NCBI RefSeq assembly: GCF_024585165.1
Contig: NZ_CP029008.1
Coordinates: 6,033,501-6,097,500 of the forward strand
Reading direction: 5' to 3'
DNA: 64,000 nt
From: Bradyrhizobium sp. WBOS07
GTDB lineage: Bacteria > Pseudomonadota > Alphaproteobacteria > Rhizobiales > Xanthobacteraceae
Under the pieces are notes generated by a model, which was given only the letters and a program-made list of their open reading frames with translations, searched no databases and had not been told where the DNA came from. The position numbers and the translations under genes were made by a program. Every line of letters begins with the position of its first letter. Positions within the stretch are counted from its first letter, which is position 1. This document shows, piece after piece, positions 18,328-27,091 of this stretch.

Positions 18328-19413
18328 TTACTTGATGCCGGTGAGGGTGATGCCCTCGATGAAGCGGCGTTGGGCGAAGAGGAAGGCGATAACGAGCGGC
18401 GCGATGATCACCATCGCCGCGGCCATCAGCGGGCCGTAGCTGGTGCCGGCCTCGTTGTTGCGGAAATGGGCGACCGCGAGCGGCGGCGTGCGCAAGTGCT
18501 CGCTGTTGAGCACGATCAGCGGCCAGAAATAATCGTTCCAATGCGCGACCACGGAGAAGATGCCGAAGGCGGTGACGGCCGGGATCGCGGCCGGCAGCAT
18601 CACCCGCCAGACGATGCCGAATTCGGAGATGCCGTCCATGCGAGCGGCGTCAACGAGATCGTCCGGCACCGTCTTGAAGAACTGGCGCATCAGGAAGATG
18701 CCGAACACCGAGATCGTGAAGGGCAGGACCAGTGCGGCATAGCTGTCCAGCAGCCCGGCCTTGTGCAGCAGCAGGAAGACGGGGACTGCGGTCGCCTGCG
18801 GCGGGATCAGAATCCCGAACAGCACGAGCGCGAACAGCGTCTCGCGACCGAGGAAGCGGAGCTTCGCCAGCGCGTAGGCCGCCGGCAGCGCCACCATGAC
18901 CTGCAACACGAAGATCGAGACCGTGACGATGACGCCGTTGACCAGGAAGCGCAGCAGATTGGCCTTGGCGAAGGCCTCGCGCAGGTTCTCCACCAGTGCG
19001 AATTGATGCGGGATCAGGTGCAGCTCGCTGGAGAAGATCTCGGTCTGCGGCTTGGACGCGGTCGAGATCATCCAGATGAAGGGCGCCAGCATGACCGCGG
19101 CGCCCGCGATCAGCAGCACGTGGCGGAGGATCGCCTGCAACGGGAAGGCAATCGCATATGGTGTGCCGGATGCGGCTGCATTGGCGGTCGGCTCCCTCTC
19201 CCGCTTGCGGGGGAGGGCTGGGGTGGGGGCTGTCTCCGCATCGGGATCGCCAGAAATTGCGGTGGATGTCCCCGCGTGGAGAGAACCCTCACCCGCCGCG
19301 CTCTGCGAGCGCGTCGGCCTCTCCCGCAAGCGGGAGAGGCGGAGCAAGCCCGTCCTCGTGACATCCATATGCGATTGCCCTGCCTGCAAAGGGGATGAAT
19401 TCGTGCGGCTCAT
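18328..19413 (-). CDS. ABC transporter permease (UgpE-like) with an 83-residue in-frame insertion
   Basis: 361 residues as read; UgpE-type permeases are about 280. From residue about 92 on it is a standard binding-protein-dependent inner-membrane permease with six helices and the EAA-like loop DAARMDGISEFGIVWRVMLP. Residues about 12-94 are low-complexity, arginine-rich sequence from a palindromic element at 19147-19379. The tetrapeptide PLQA occurs on both sides of it, and DNA direct repeats GCCTGCAA at 19133-19140 and 19382-19389 are 249 bp apart, exactly 83 codons. Removing one interval gives a 278-residue protein, the family length. The ATG at 19413 overlaps the upstream stop (ATGA), so this start is ancestral. 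The insertion lies in the cytoplasmic N-terminus and may be tolerated. Confidence 0.85.
   Translation of the reverse strand: MSRTNSSPLQAGQSHMDVTRTGLLRLSRLRERPTRSQSAAGEGSLHAGTSTAISGDPDAETAPTPALPRKREREPTANAAASGTPYAIAFPLQAILRHVLLIAGAAVMLAPFIWMISTASKPQTEIFSSELHLIPHQFALVENLREAFAKANLLRFLVNGVIVTVSIFVLQVMVALPAAYALAKLRFLGRETLFALVLFGILIPPQATAVPVFLLLHKAGLLDSYAALVLPFTISVFGIFLMRQFFKTVPDDLVDAARMDGISEFGIVWRVMLPAAIPAVTAFGIFSVVAHWNDYFWPLIVLNSEHLRTPPLAVAHFRNNEAGTSYGPLMAAAMVIIAPLVIAFLFAQRRFIEGITLTGIK
19133..19389. mobile_element. Palindromic element inserted in frame in the permease gene, with 8-bp direct repeats
   Basis: Outer inverted repeats GGCAATCGCATATGG (19147-19161) and CCATATGCGATTGCC (19365-19379) are perfect over 15 bp. 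Inside lie two CTCTCCCGC-TTGCGGG-type hairpins (about 19194-19216 and 19318-19338) in a GC-rich body. Direct repeats GCCTGCAA flank the unit and look like a target-site duplication. It encodes no protein of its own and resembles a MITE or REP-like element. Confidence 0.8.
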
Positions 19414-20357
19414 GTGTAGTGCACCCCGCGATCGGCGAGCCGCGATTTGATCAGGGTGAGCAGAAGAACGAACACCAGGAACACGACGGTGATCGCCGCG
19501 GCGTAACCTGAGCGGAAGAATTCGAAGCCTTCCGTGTACATGGTGTGGATCAGGACCTCGGTGGATTTGGACGGGCCACCCTTGGTCAAGACGTGCACGG
19601 TGTCGAACACCTGGAACGAGCGGATGCCGGAGATCACGACGACGAAGGTCGTCACCGGCCCCAGCATCGGCCAGGTCACGAGGCGAAAGCGCGCCCAGCC
19701 GCTCGAGGCGCCGTCGATCTCGGCCGCCTCGTAGAGCTGCTTGGGGATGGAGACGAGGCCGGCGAGGAACAGCACCATGTTGAAGCCGACGGCCTGCCAG
19801 ATGCCGATTGCGCACAGCGCATAGAGCGCGGTGCTGCGGTCCTGCAGCCAGGCGAAGGCCGGCAGGCCCGCGCCGCGGAGCAGCCCGTTCACCAGGCCGA
19901 ATTGCGGATGCAGCATGAACTCCCACACCACCGCCATCGCGATCAGGGTCGCCATGACAGGCAGGAAATAGATCGTCCGGTAGAGGCTGCGCAGGCTGGT
20001 GCCGCTCTGGATCAGCAGCGCGATCGCAAGGCCTGCGATCACGGCGCCGGGCACCACGATCACCACATAGGTCAGCGTGTTGCGCAGCGCGGTCCAGAAC
20101 ACCTTGTCGGCGAACAGGTCCTGGTAGTTGCCGAGCCCAATCCAGGCGAATTGTGGCGCGCCGAGCTGATAATCGGTGAAGGAGAGCGCGATCACGCCGG
20201 CGAGCGGACCAAGCAGCATCACCAGCATGAGCGCTGCGGCCGGCGTCACCAGGGCGTAAGCGGAATATGTGCGCCGGCTGCCATGCGCCGGTAACACCCG
20301 CCTCGCGGCGGCGGCCGGGACGATCGCCGCGTCAAGGGTCATGGAGCCGTCAGACAT
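19410..20357 (-). CDS. ABC transporter permease (UgpA-like)
   Basis: 315 residues with six predicted membrane helices and the cytoplasmic EAA loop (LYEAAEIDGASSGWARFRLVTWPMLGP) that docks on the ATPase. The sequence GLGNYQDLFADKVFWTALRNTL is typical of the MalF/UgpA permease group. The chosen ATG at 20357 lies within the end of the ATPase gene (ATGTCTGA, 8-bp overlap); an ATG at 20342 is an alternative. Its stop overlaps the next permease start by 4 bp. It forms the inner-membrane channel of the importer with that protein. Confidence 0.87.
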   Translation of the reverse strand: MSDGSMTLDAAIVPAAAARRVLPAHGSRRTYSAYALVTPAAALMLVMLLGPLAGVIALSFTDYQLGAPQFAWIGLGNYQDLFADKVFWTALRNTLTYVVIVVPGAVIAGLAIALLIQSGTSLRSLYRTIYFLPVMATLIAMAVVWEFMLHPQFGLVNGLLRGAGLPAFAWLQDRSTALYALCAIGIWQAVGFNMVLFLAGLVSIPKQLYEAAEIDGASSGWARFRLVTWPMLGPVTTFVVVISGIRSFQVFDTVHVLTKGGPSKSTEVLIHTMYTEGFEFFRSGYAAAITVVFLVFVLLLTLIKSRLADRGVHYT

Positions 20358-21501
20358 GGGCGACCTCGCGGATGCGCTCGGCCTGCTCCGCTCTCGGCGC
20401 GATCCGCTTCCCGGCCGAATCGAACAGCCGCACCGCATCGGGAGCGAAACCGAACGCGATGGGACTGCCCATCGCAGGCAAGTGCCTGACGTCGGCGAGC
20501 CGCGCGATCAGACGCAAGCCGGCGCCTTCGATCGCAAGGTGGACGAAGGCCTCCGCGCCGAGGTTTTCCAGATGAACGACGCTTCCGGAAAATGGCCCCG
20601 CGCCCAGTTCGATCCGCTCCGGGCGCACGCCGACACGGCAGTCGCCCGCGGCGGCGCCGCAGGCAAGCCGCAGAGCGATCCCCAGCACGTCGATGCCGCC
20701 GTCCTTCCGGATCCGGCCGGGAAGGATATTGATCTTGGGGCTGCCGATGAATTCGGCAACGCGGATGTCGCCGGGGTCGTTGTAGATCTCCGCGGGCGTG
20801 CCGGCCTGAATCAGTTCGCCGCCCATCATGACCGCGATCCGGCTCGACATGGTCATCGCCTCGGCCTGGTCGTGCGTGACATAGATGAAGGTTGCCTTGA
20901 GACGGCGATGCAGCTCGGCGAGCTCGGCGCGCATATGGACGCGCAGCTTGGCGTCGAGATTGGAGAGCGGCTCGTCGAACAGGAAGGCGCGGGGCTCGCG
21001 CACCATGGCGCGGCCGACGGCAACGCGTTGCCGCTGTCCGCCGGACAATTGCCCGGGCTTGCGCCGCAGCAGCGGCGCGATATCGAGCTGCTCGGCGATG
21101 GCCGCGATGTCGGCGCGGATGACGCGTTCCTTGGCGCGCCGGCCCGGCAGCAGCGCCCCCAGCAGCGGCAGCCGTTCGATCGCCGAGAGGCGCCGCATCC
21201 GCAGCGGCACTGCAATGTTGTCGAAGGTACTCAAATGCGGATAGAGCGCGTAGGACTGAAACACCATCGCGAGGTTGCGCGCGCTGGGTCGAATGTGATC
21301 TACGCCGCCGCCGTCGATGTGGACCTGCCCGGAATTCTGCGGCTCCAGCCCGGCGATGATCCGGAGCAGGGTCGACTTGCCGCAGCCGGAAGGGCCGACC
21401 AGCGAGATGAACTCGCCATCCTCGATCCGGAAATCGATGCCTTTCAGGACGTCGGTGCCGTCAAAGGATTTGCGGATTGCGGAAAGTTCGATTTGCGCCA
21501 T
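20350..21501 (-). CDS. ABC transporter ATP-binding protein (UgpC/MalK-like)
   Basis: 383 residues. N-terminal ATPase: Walker A GPSGCGKST, Q-loop VFQSYALYPH, signature LSGGQRQRVAVGRA, Walker B AFLFDEPLSNLD and H-loop THDQAEA. The C-terminal third is the regulatory OB-type domain of the MalK/UgpC group. The ATG at 21501 follows AGGGGAT. It is first in the leftward transport operon (ATPase, two permeases, binding protein) and diverges from a LysR regulator across about 150 bp. An inserted LPLLGALLPGRRAKER segment after the Q-loop is longer than in typical members. Confidence 0.9.
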   Translation of the reverse strand: MAQIELSAIRKSFDGTDVLKGIDFRIEDGEFISLVGPSGCGKSTLLRIIAGLEPQNSGQVHIDGGGVDHIRPSARNLAMVFQSYALYPHLSTFDNIAVPLRMRRLSAIERLPLLGALLPGRRAKERVIRADIAAIAEQLDIAPLLRRKPGQLSGGQRQRVAVGRAMVREPRAFLFDEPLSNLDAKLRVHMRAELAELHRRLKATFIYVTHDQAEAMTMSSRIAVMMGGELIQAGTPAEIYNDPGDIRVAEFIGSPKINILPGRIRKDGGIDVLGIALRLACGAAAGDCRVGVRPERIELGAGPFSGSVVHLENLGAEAFVHLAIEGAGLRLIARLADVRHLPAMGSPIAFGFAPDAVRLFDSAGKRIAPRAEQAERIREVAHV

Positions 21502-21555
21502 GCGCGCTGATCCCCTGCTGGCCCGTTGCGGCGCACGAGGAGTAGGAAGCGCATC

Positions 21556-21575
21556 TGACATTCACATAACGGTCA
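21556..21575. promoter_or_regulatory. Candidate LysR-regulator dyad between divergent genes
   Basis: TGAC-N12-GTCA lies in the roughly 150-bp gap between the transporter operon and the divergent LysR gene. LysR proteins commonly bind interrupted dyads in such positions. The half sites are short, so this is suggestive only. Confidence 0.35.
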
Positions 21576-21652
21576 ATGGCCCGGCTTATGGTCGCCCCAG
21601 GTTTTGCTTTCGGGGCAGGAAGACGGGGAATATCGATCTTGGGTTGCTTGTC

Positions 21653-22552
21653 GTGGCGTTGACCTCCTCGCGCGTCCGGGCGGTCAATGCGGTGTTCGAG
21701 ACCGGCAGCTTTGCCGCTGCGGCGAGGCGGCTCGGCGTGTCGCAGCCGGCGGTGGCGCAGCTCGTGCGCGACCTCGAAGCCGAGTTTGCGGTTGCGCTGT
21801 TCGACCGGCACGCCCAGACGCTGATCGCGACGCCGTTGTGCCGGCGCCTCTATGCCGCAACGAACCGGATGCAGGCACTCGAGGCGGATGCGCTGGCGAT
21901 CCTCCAGCAGCGCGATGAGCTGACGGGGGGCGAGCTTCGCATCGGGCTCGGCAACGCCATGCCGGGCATGGCGCTGATCGCGGCCTTTCGCAACATGTAT
22001 CCGAAGATCCAGATCAACATCGAGATCGGGAGCTGGTCGGCGATCATGGCGGCGGTGGTCGATCAGCGTGTCGACGTTGCCGTGCTGCCTGAGGTGCCGC
22101 AGGACAATCGCTTCCGTCGCGAACCCTGCGTGCAGCAGCGCGTCGTCGCGATCTGCCATCCCGTTCACGACCTCAGCCGGGAATCGCGCGTGTCCGCCGT
22201 CAGCTTGATGCAATATCCGCTGGTGTTTAGGACCCGGGATTCCGCGACCCAGCGCGTCGTGGATCGGGCCTTTCGCGCCGTCAATCTGCGTGCGAGTCCG
22301 GCGATCGTCGTCAACACGCGCGAGGGAATGCTGGAGGCCGTCGCCAACCGGCTCGGTGTCGGCTTCGTCTGGGAGCACGGCTCGAGCCGTATCGACCGCA
22401 TCGCCAAGGTGGCGATCGCGGAAATGGAGGCGGAATCGCCCGAATACATCTTCTCGCTGGCCGGCAAACGCGGCAAGCTGGTCGAGCTGTTCTATCTGGC
22501 CAGAAGCCTTTCGCGCTCGGCGGATGGCGCCGACATCTTGTCCGCCCCGTAA
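21653..22552 (+). CDS. LysR-family transcriptional regulator
   Basis: About 299 residues. N-terminal winged HTH: RVRAVNAVFETGSFAAAARRLGVSQPAVAQLVRDLEAEF, the standard LysR DNA-binding region. The rest is a two-lobed periplasmic-binding-like effector domain (VVDQRVDVAVLPEV, VVNTREGMLEAVANRLGVGFV). It diverges from the Ugp-type transport operon and so probably controls it. The start is uncertain: GTG at 21653 is used; TTG codons at 21644 and 21659 are alternatives and no ribosome-binding site decides. Confidence 0.85.
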   Translation: MALTSSRVRAVNAVFETGSFAAAARRLGVSQPAVAQLVRDLEAEFAVALFDRHAQTLIATPLCRRLYAATNRMQALEADALAILQQRDELTGGELRIGLGNAMPGMALIAAFRNMYPKIQINIEIGSWSAIMAAVVDQRVDVAVLPEVPQDNRFRREPCVQQRVVAICHPVHDLSRESRVSAVSLMQYPLVFRTRDSATQRVVDRAFRAVNLRASPAIVVNTREGMLEAVANRLGVGFVWEHGSSRIDRIAKVAIAEMEAESPEYIFSLAGKRGKLVELFYLARSLSRSADGADILSAP

Positions 22553-22672
22553 AGCGGTGGTCGTGCCCGGGTCTTTCCGGGATCGTCGCCTTCAGGCTGT
22601 AGCCGGGCGTGACCGCAACCGTGATGTTGCGCAGCGGGAATATAACATAATTACGAATTTTTGATGCGGAGT

Positions 22673-22702
22673 TTGGTCAGCCGGCCCAAGATGGGCTATG
22701 CT
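22673..22702 (+). promoter_or_regulatory. Candidate housekeeping promoter for the HD-domain gene
   Basis: TTGGTC at 22673-22678 and TATGCT at 22697-22702 are separated by 18 bp, about 75 bp before the HD-gene start. The upstream 22630-22670 stretch is AT-rich. Assigned by pattern only. Confidence 0.35.
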
Positions 22703-22775
22703 GGTGCTGCGTCGAGAACAACACAGAGACGTCGGGAGAGAGCGTGGGACACCAGCGGCGGACGGGGCTGCATCC

Positions 22776-23603
22776 ATGATAACCTTACCGAGACTGGCGG
22801 CCGAATCTCTCGAGAAGTTGCTCGGTACGTTCATGCGTCGCCGGTACGACGAGACCTCTGCAAGCATCGTCGAGAGCGCGACCCGCACCGCGATGGAATG
22901 CATCGGCAACAGCGATGCGCTCTATCATAATATCGAGCATACCATGCTGGTGACGCTGGCCGGCCATTCCATCCTCAGTGGCCGGAGTCTCCATACGCAT
23001 CTGTCGGCCGCGGACTACGTCCATGTCCTGATCGCCTGCCTCGCCCACGACATCGGTTATGTCCGCGGGCTGTTCGAGGAGGACGACGCCGACGGCTTCG
23101 TCATCGACGCCGCCGATACCAAGATCTCGTTGCCGCGCGGTGCATCGGACGCGAGCCTGATGATGTATCATGTCGACCGGTCGAAACTGTATGTGACGCG
23201 GCGGTTGCGTCATATTCCCGGCCTGGATCCGGAGCGCATCGCCCGCGCCATCGAGGGCACGCGCTTCCCGGCCCGCCAGGGCCAGGACTATGACGACGAG
23301 GCCTCGATCCTGCGCGCCGCCGACTTCATCGGCCAGCTCGGCGATCCCAATTATCTGCGCAAGGCCAATGCGCTCTACTACGAATTCGAAGAGGTCGGCA
23401 TGAATCGCCAGCTCGGCTACGATTCGCCGGCCGATATCGTGAACCGCTATCCGCAGTTTTATTGGAACAGCGTCGCACCGCACATCCAAACCGAGATCGG
23501 CTACCTCAACAAGACCGAGATCGGCCGGCAATGGATCGCCAATCTCTACAGCAATGTGTTCCGCGCCGAGCGCGACATCTCGCTGTCCGGGCCGCAGAAA
23601 TAG
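22776..23603 (+). CDS. HD-domain metal-dependent phosphohydrolase
   Basis: 275 residues. The HD-type metal site is visible as HNIEHTMLVTLAGH and, about 45 residues later, ACLAHDIGYVRG; a later DDEASILRAADFIGQL supplies another conserved acidic pair. Such enzymes hydrolyse phosphate esters or cyclic nucleotides. There is no partner domain and no signal peptide, so it is cytoplasmic. The ATG at 22776 (MITLPRLAAESL) is chosen; longer in-frame starts add non-conserved residues. It stands alone between the LysR gene and an alpha/beta hydrolase; the substrate is unknown. Confidence 0.75.
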   Translation: MITLPRLAAESLEKLLGTFMRRRYDETSASIVESATRTAMECIGNSDALYHNIEHTMLVTLAGHSILSGRSLHTHLSAADYVHVLIACLAHDIGYVRGLFEEDDADGFVIDAADTKISLPRGASDASLMMYHVDRSKLYVTRRLRHIPGLDPERIARAIEGTRFPARQGQDYDDEASILRAADFIGQLGDPNYLRKANALYYEFEEVGMNRQLGYDSPADIVNRYPQFYWNSVAPHIQTEIGYLNKTEIGRQWIANLYSNVFRAERDISLSGPQK

Positions 23604-23640
23604 GCTGGTTCTAAGGGTCCCAGCTCCGTGAGCAAGAACC

Positions 23641-24546
23641 ATGCAACAAAAGACTATCACCACTGATGTCCTCGACATCGCCTATCGCGAATACGGCGCG
23701 CCGGACGGCTGGCCCTGCATCATGGGCCACGGCTTTCCCTACGACGTGAACGCCTATGCCGAGACCGCGCCTGCTATCGCCGAGGCCGGTGCGCGCGTGC
23801 TGGTGCCCTGGGTGCGCGGCTACGGGCCGACGCGCTTTCGCAGCGCCTCGACCTTGCGCTCCGGCGAACAGGCGGCACTCGGCGCCGATCTCCTGGCCTT
23901 CATGGACGCGCTCAAGATCCAGCGCGCGGTGGTCGGCGGCTATGATTGGGGCGGGCGCGCGGCCTGCGTGGTCGCAGCGCTCCATCCGGAGCGCGTGATC
24001 GGCCTCGTCTCCGGCAATTCCTACAACGTCCAGAACATCGCCCGCGCCATGGAGCCGGCCTCGCCGCCGGAGGAGGCGGCGCTCTGGTATCAATATCTGT
24101 TCCACAACGAGCGCGGCCGCCGCGCGCTGGAGCGCAACCGGCGCGGCTTCGCGCGCCAGCTCTGGGCGATGTGGTCGCCGAAATGGGCGTTCGACGACGC
24201 AACGTTCGAGCGAAGCGCGGTGGCTTTCGACAACCCCGATTTCGTCGATGTCGTGATCCACTCCTACCGCCACCGCTACGCGCTGGTCGCGGGCGACCCC
24301 GCTTATGCGGAGATCGAGGCGCGGCTCGCCAGCCAGCCGCAGATCCGCGTCCCGACCATTGCGATCGACGGCGACAGCGACGGCGTCAATCCCGGCACCG
24401 CCCATCACGCGCGCAAGTTCGAGGGCTTCTTCGAGCGGCGTGTCTTCACCGATGCCGGTCATAATCTGCCGCAGGAGCGGCCGGCCGAATGGGCGCAGGC
24501 CGTGATCGACGTGCGGAAGGCGGCGGCTGCGGCATCGGCAGTCTAG
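23641..24546 (+). CDS. Alpha/beta hydrolase with Asp nucleophile (epoxide hydrolase/dehalogenase type)
   Basis: 301 residues. The nucleophile elbow reads GGYDWGGRAA, with aspartate (residue 102) rather than serine, as in epoxide hydrolases and haloalkane or haloacetate dehalogenases. An oxyanion segment GHGFPYD, a cap region rich in Trp and Arg, an acid in IDGDSDGV and the catalytic histidine in TDAGHNLPQE complete the site. Cytoplasmic, no signal peptide. It follows the HD gene by 37 bp and could be cotranscribed. The substrate cannot be told. Confidence 0.82.
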   Translation: MQQKTITTDVLDIAYREYGAPDGWPCIMGHGFPYDVNAYAETAPAIAEAGARVLVPWVRGYGPTRFRSASTLRSGEQAALGADLLAFMDALKIQRAVVGGYDWGGRAACVVAALHPERVIGLVSGNSYNVQNIARAMEPASPPEEAALWYQYLFHNERGRRALERNRRGFARQLWAMWSPKWAFDDATFERSAVAFDNPDFVDVVIHSYRHRYALVAGDPAYAEIEARLASQPQIRVPTIAIDGDSDGVNPGTAHHARKFEGFFERRVFTDAGHNLPQERPAEWAQAVIDVRKAAAAASAV

Positions 24547-24548
24547 CT

Positions 24549-24649
24549 CCTCATCCTGAGGGCCCGCGCAGCGGGTATCGAAGGATGAAAGGCCCCGCAG
24601 CCGGGCCTGCATGGTTCGAGACGCGTCTTCGGCGCTCCTCACCATGAGG
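24549..24649. repeat. Inverted pair of dispersed repeats (CCTCATCCTGAGG family), copy 2
   Basis: One unit at 24549-24587 (CCTCATCCTGAGG to TCGAAGGATG) faces a second at 24611-24649 (ATGGTTCGAGACG to CACCATGAGG). Same layout as at 16834-16961. It lies directly after the alpha/beta hydrolase stop and may act as a transcript end or stabilizer. Confidence 0.8.
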
Positions 24650-24710
24650 GTTTAGGAGTTCAGGCGCTGGACCTACCGACTTCCACTCCCCCAAATTTCC
24701 CTGGTCTGCG

Positions 24711-24735
24711 GGAACCTTTTCCGATCGCAACCGTC
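24711..24735 (+). promoter_or_regulatory. Near-consensus EcfG-type promoter before folE
   Basis: GGAAC (24711-24715), a 16-bp spacer and CGTC (24732-24735) differ by one base from the alphaproteobacterial general-stress sigma factor pattern GGAAC-N16/17-CGTT. It is about 50 bp before the folE start. Weak evidence alone. Confidence 0.3.
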
Positions 24736-24786
24736 CAAGCTTTGGGGCCGCTTCTGGATGCGGGCTCTTTGCAGGGGAGGATCTCG

Positions 24787-25413
24787 ATGAAGTCGCACGT
24801 GCGTAAGTTGGAACGTGTCGCGGTTGCGCAGGCGCCGGTCGAACGGCCCGACCGGGCGGAGGTCGAGCAGGCGGTCCGGACCATGATCCGCTGGGCCGGC
24901 GATGATCCCGGGCGCGACGGCCTGCGCGACACGCCGGACCGGGTCGCCCGCGCCTTCGAGGAGTATTTTTCCGGATACGCGCAGGACCCGACCGAGATCC
25001 TGCAAAAGACCTTCGAGGAGATCGAGGGCTATGACGAGATGATCGTGCTGCGCGGCGTTCGCTTCGAGAGCCATTGCGAGCACCACATGGCGCCGATCGT
25101 CGGCCGCGCCTGGGTGGCCTATATTCCGCAAGGGCGCGTCGTCGGCATCTCCAAGCTCGCGCGCGTGGTCGATGTCTACGCCAAACGGCTGCAGATCCAG
25201 GAGAAGATGACGGCGCAGATCGCCAACACCATCAACGACGTGCTCAAGCCCGAAGGCGTCGGCGTCATCATCAAGGCGACGCATCATTGCATGACCACGC
25301 GCGGTGCGCACAAGCCCGGGACTGATCTCGTCACCAGCCGCATGCTGGGCGTGTTCCGCGACAATGCGCTGACGCGCCAGGAGCTGCTGGGCCTCGCCAA
25401 TTCGGACGATTGA
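24787..25413 (+). CDS. folE: GTP cyclohydrolase I, zinc-dependent type IA
   Basis: 208 residues, usual for FolE. Zinc and catalytic residues are in SHCEHHMAP (Cys and two His) and THHCMTTRG (His-Cys pair), and the GTP-site segment [20 protein letters not shown] is intact. It converts GTP to dihydroneopterin triphosphate, the first step of folate and pterin synthesis, as a cytoplasmic decamer. The ATG at 24787 follows GGGGAGG. The Rieske-FAD reductase gene begins 28 bp downstream on the same strand. Confidence 0.95.
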   Translation: MKSHVRKLERVAVAQAPVERPDRAEVEQAVRTMIRWAGDDPGRDGLRDTPDRVARAFEEYFSGYAQDPTEILQKTFEEIEGYDEMIVLRGVRFESHCEHHMAPIVGRAWVAYIPQGRVVGISKLARVVDVYAKRLQIQEKMTAQIANTINDVLKPEGVGVIIKATHHCMTTRGAHKPGTDLVTSRMLGVFRDNALTRQELLGLANSDD

Positions 25414-25441
25414 TCCGCGCGCGCAAGAAGGAGGCCTCGCC

Positions 25442-26965
25442 ATGACCGAGGACAACAAGCCGAGCGGACCCGATCTGAGCAAGGGCGTATCGCTGAGCGC
25501 GTTCAAGGACGGCAAATTGCTCGGTCACGTCGGGGAGGAGGACGTCCTGCTGGTGCAGGCGGGCAGCGAGATCTTCGCGATCGAGCCGGCCTGCAGCCAC
25601 TATCACGGTCCGCTCGCCGAGGGCCTGGTGGTGGGCGATACCATCCGTTGTCCCTGGCATCATGCCTGCTTCTCCCTGCGCACGGGCGAAGCCACCCGCC
25701 CACCGGCGTTGAATGCATTGGCGATCTGGGAGGTCGCGCGCGATCGGGACAGCATCCTCGTTCGGCGCAAGCGCGAGGCACTGACGCCGCCGGCCGCACA
25801 TCGCAACGTCCCGCCGCCGGAGAAGTTCGTCATCGTCGGCGGCGGCGCCGCCGGCTTTTCCGCTGCCGAGACGCTCCGGCGCGAGGGCTTTGCCGGCGCC
25901 ATCACCATGCTGAGCAATGACGAAGCGATGCCGGTCGACCGGCCCAACCTCTCCAAGGATTACCTCGCGGGCAACGCGCCGGAGGATTGGTTGCCGTTGC
26001 GCGGTAAGGACTATTACCAGGACGCCGGCATCGATCTCAGGCTCAACACCGATGTCGCCACCATCGATGCGAAGACGCGCAGCGTCACGCTCGGAAATGG
26101 CGACAAGCTGCCATTCGACCGACTGCTGCTCGCGACCGGCGCCGAGCCGGTCAAGCTGCAGATTCCGGGCGCGGACCAGCCGCACGTTCACACCTTGCGT
26201 TCGGTCGCCGACAGCCGCGCCATCATCAAGGCTGCTGGGAGTGCCAAGCGCGCGCTGGTGATCGGCGCGAGCTTCATCGGGCTGGAAGTCGCGGCTTCCT
26301 TGCGAGCCCGCAAGATCGAGGTGCACGTCGTCGCGCCGGACGAGCGGCCGATGCAGAAAGTGCTCGGCGCCGAGATGGGCGACTTCGTCCGGTCCCTGCA
26401 TGAGGAGAACGGCGTCATCTTCCACTTGAAGGATAGGGTGGAGAGGCTCGACGGCATGCGCGCCACGTTGAAGAGCGGCGCCGTCATCGAGGCTGACCTC
26501 GTCGTGGTCGGCATCGGCGTCAAGCCGCGCCTGGCGCTCGCCGAGCAGGCGGGGCTGGCGGCCGATCGTGGCGTCAGCGTGAGCGAATATCTGGAGACCA
26601 GCGCATTCGGCATTTTCGCGGCCGGCGACATCGCCCGCTGGCCCGATCCGCATTCGCGGCAGACTATCCGCGTCGAGCACTGGGTGGTGGCGGAGCGGCA
26701 GGGGCAGACGGCGGCGCGCAACATGCTCGGCAGGCGCGAGCGCTTCGACGCCGTGCCGTTCTTCTGGAGCCAGCACTACGATGTCCCGATCAACTATGTC
26801 GGTCACGCCGAGAACTTCGACGACATCGCGATCGACGGCAGCATCTCCGAAAAGGACTGCCTGTTGAAGTACCGTAAGGGCGGCCGCGTGCTGGCGGTCG
26901 CTTCAATTTATCGCGATCTCGACAATCTCAAGGCCGAATTGGAGATGGAGCGCTCGCACGGCTGA
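25442..26965 (+). CDS. Rieske-domain FAD/NAD(P)H oxidoreductase (AIFM3-like)
   Basis: 507 residues. Residues about 10-110 are a Rieske [2Fe-2S] domain with ACSHYHG and CPWHHACF, giving the C-x-H and C-x2-H ligands. Residues about 125-505 are a two-dinucleotide-fold reductase with FAD motif GGGAAGFSAAE, NAD motif VIGASFIGLEVAAS and FAD-closing motif FAAGDIARWPD. The fusion resembles AIFM3 proteins and ferredoxin reductases of aromatic oxygenases. It would pass electrons from NAD(P)H through FAD to the cluster or back. No oxygenase gene is adjacent, so its partner is unknown. Cytoplasmic. Confidence 0.87.
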   Translation: MTEDNKPSGPDLSKGVSLSAFKDGKLLGHVGEEDVLLVQAGSEIFAIEPACSHYHGPLAEGLVVGDTIRCPWHHACFSLRTGEATRPPALNALAIWEVARDRDSILVRRKREALTPPAAHRNVPPPEKFVIVGGGAAGFSAAETLRREGFAGAITMLSNDEAMPVDRPNLSKDYLAGNAPEDWLPLRGKDYYQDAGIDLRLNTDVATIDAKTRSVTLGNGDKLPFDRLLLATGAEPVKLQIPGADQPHVHTLRSVADSRAIIKAAGSAKRALVIGASFIGLEVAASLRARKIEVHVVAPDERPMQKVLGAEMGDFVRSLHEENGVIFHLKDRVERLDGMRATLKSGAVIEADLVVVGIGVKPRLALAEQAGLAADRGVSVSEYLETSAFGIFAAGDIARWPDPHSRQTIRVEHWVVAERQGQTAARNMLGRRERFDAVPFFWSQHYDVPINYVGHAENFDDIAIDGSISEKDCLLKYRKGGRVLAVASIYRDLDNLKAELEMERSHG

Positions 26966-27091
26966 AGCGGCGCGCCCGATCTTGATTTGCGTCAACGTTG
27001 CGGCGGTTAATGGCTGATCTGCTGGCTGCGTCCCGGTGCGGTGCGTGCTATCTTGGCGTGTGCCCGCGGGCTTCGCATGCAGGAGTCGCCC

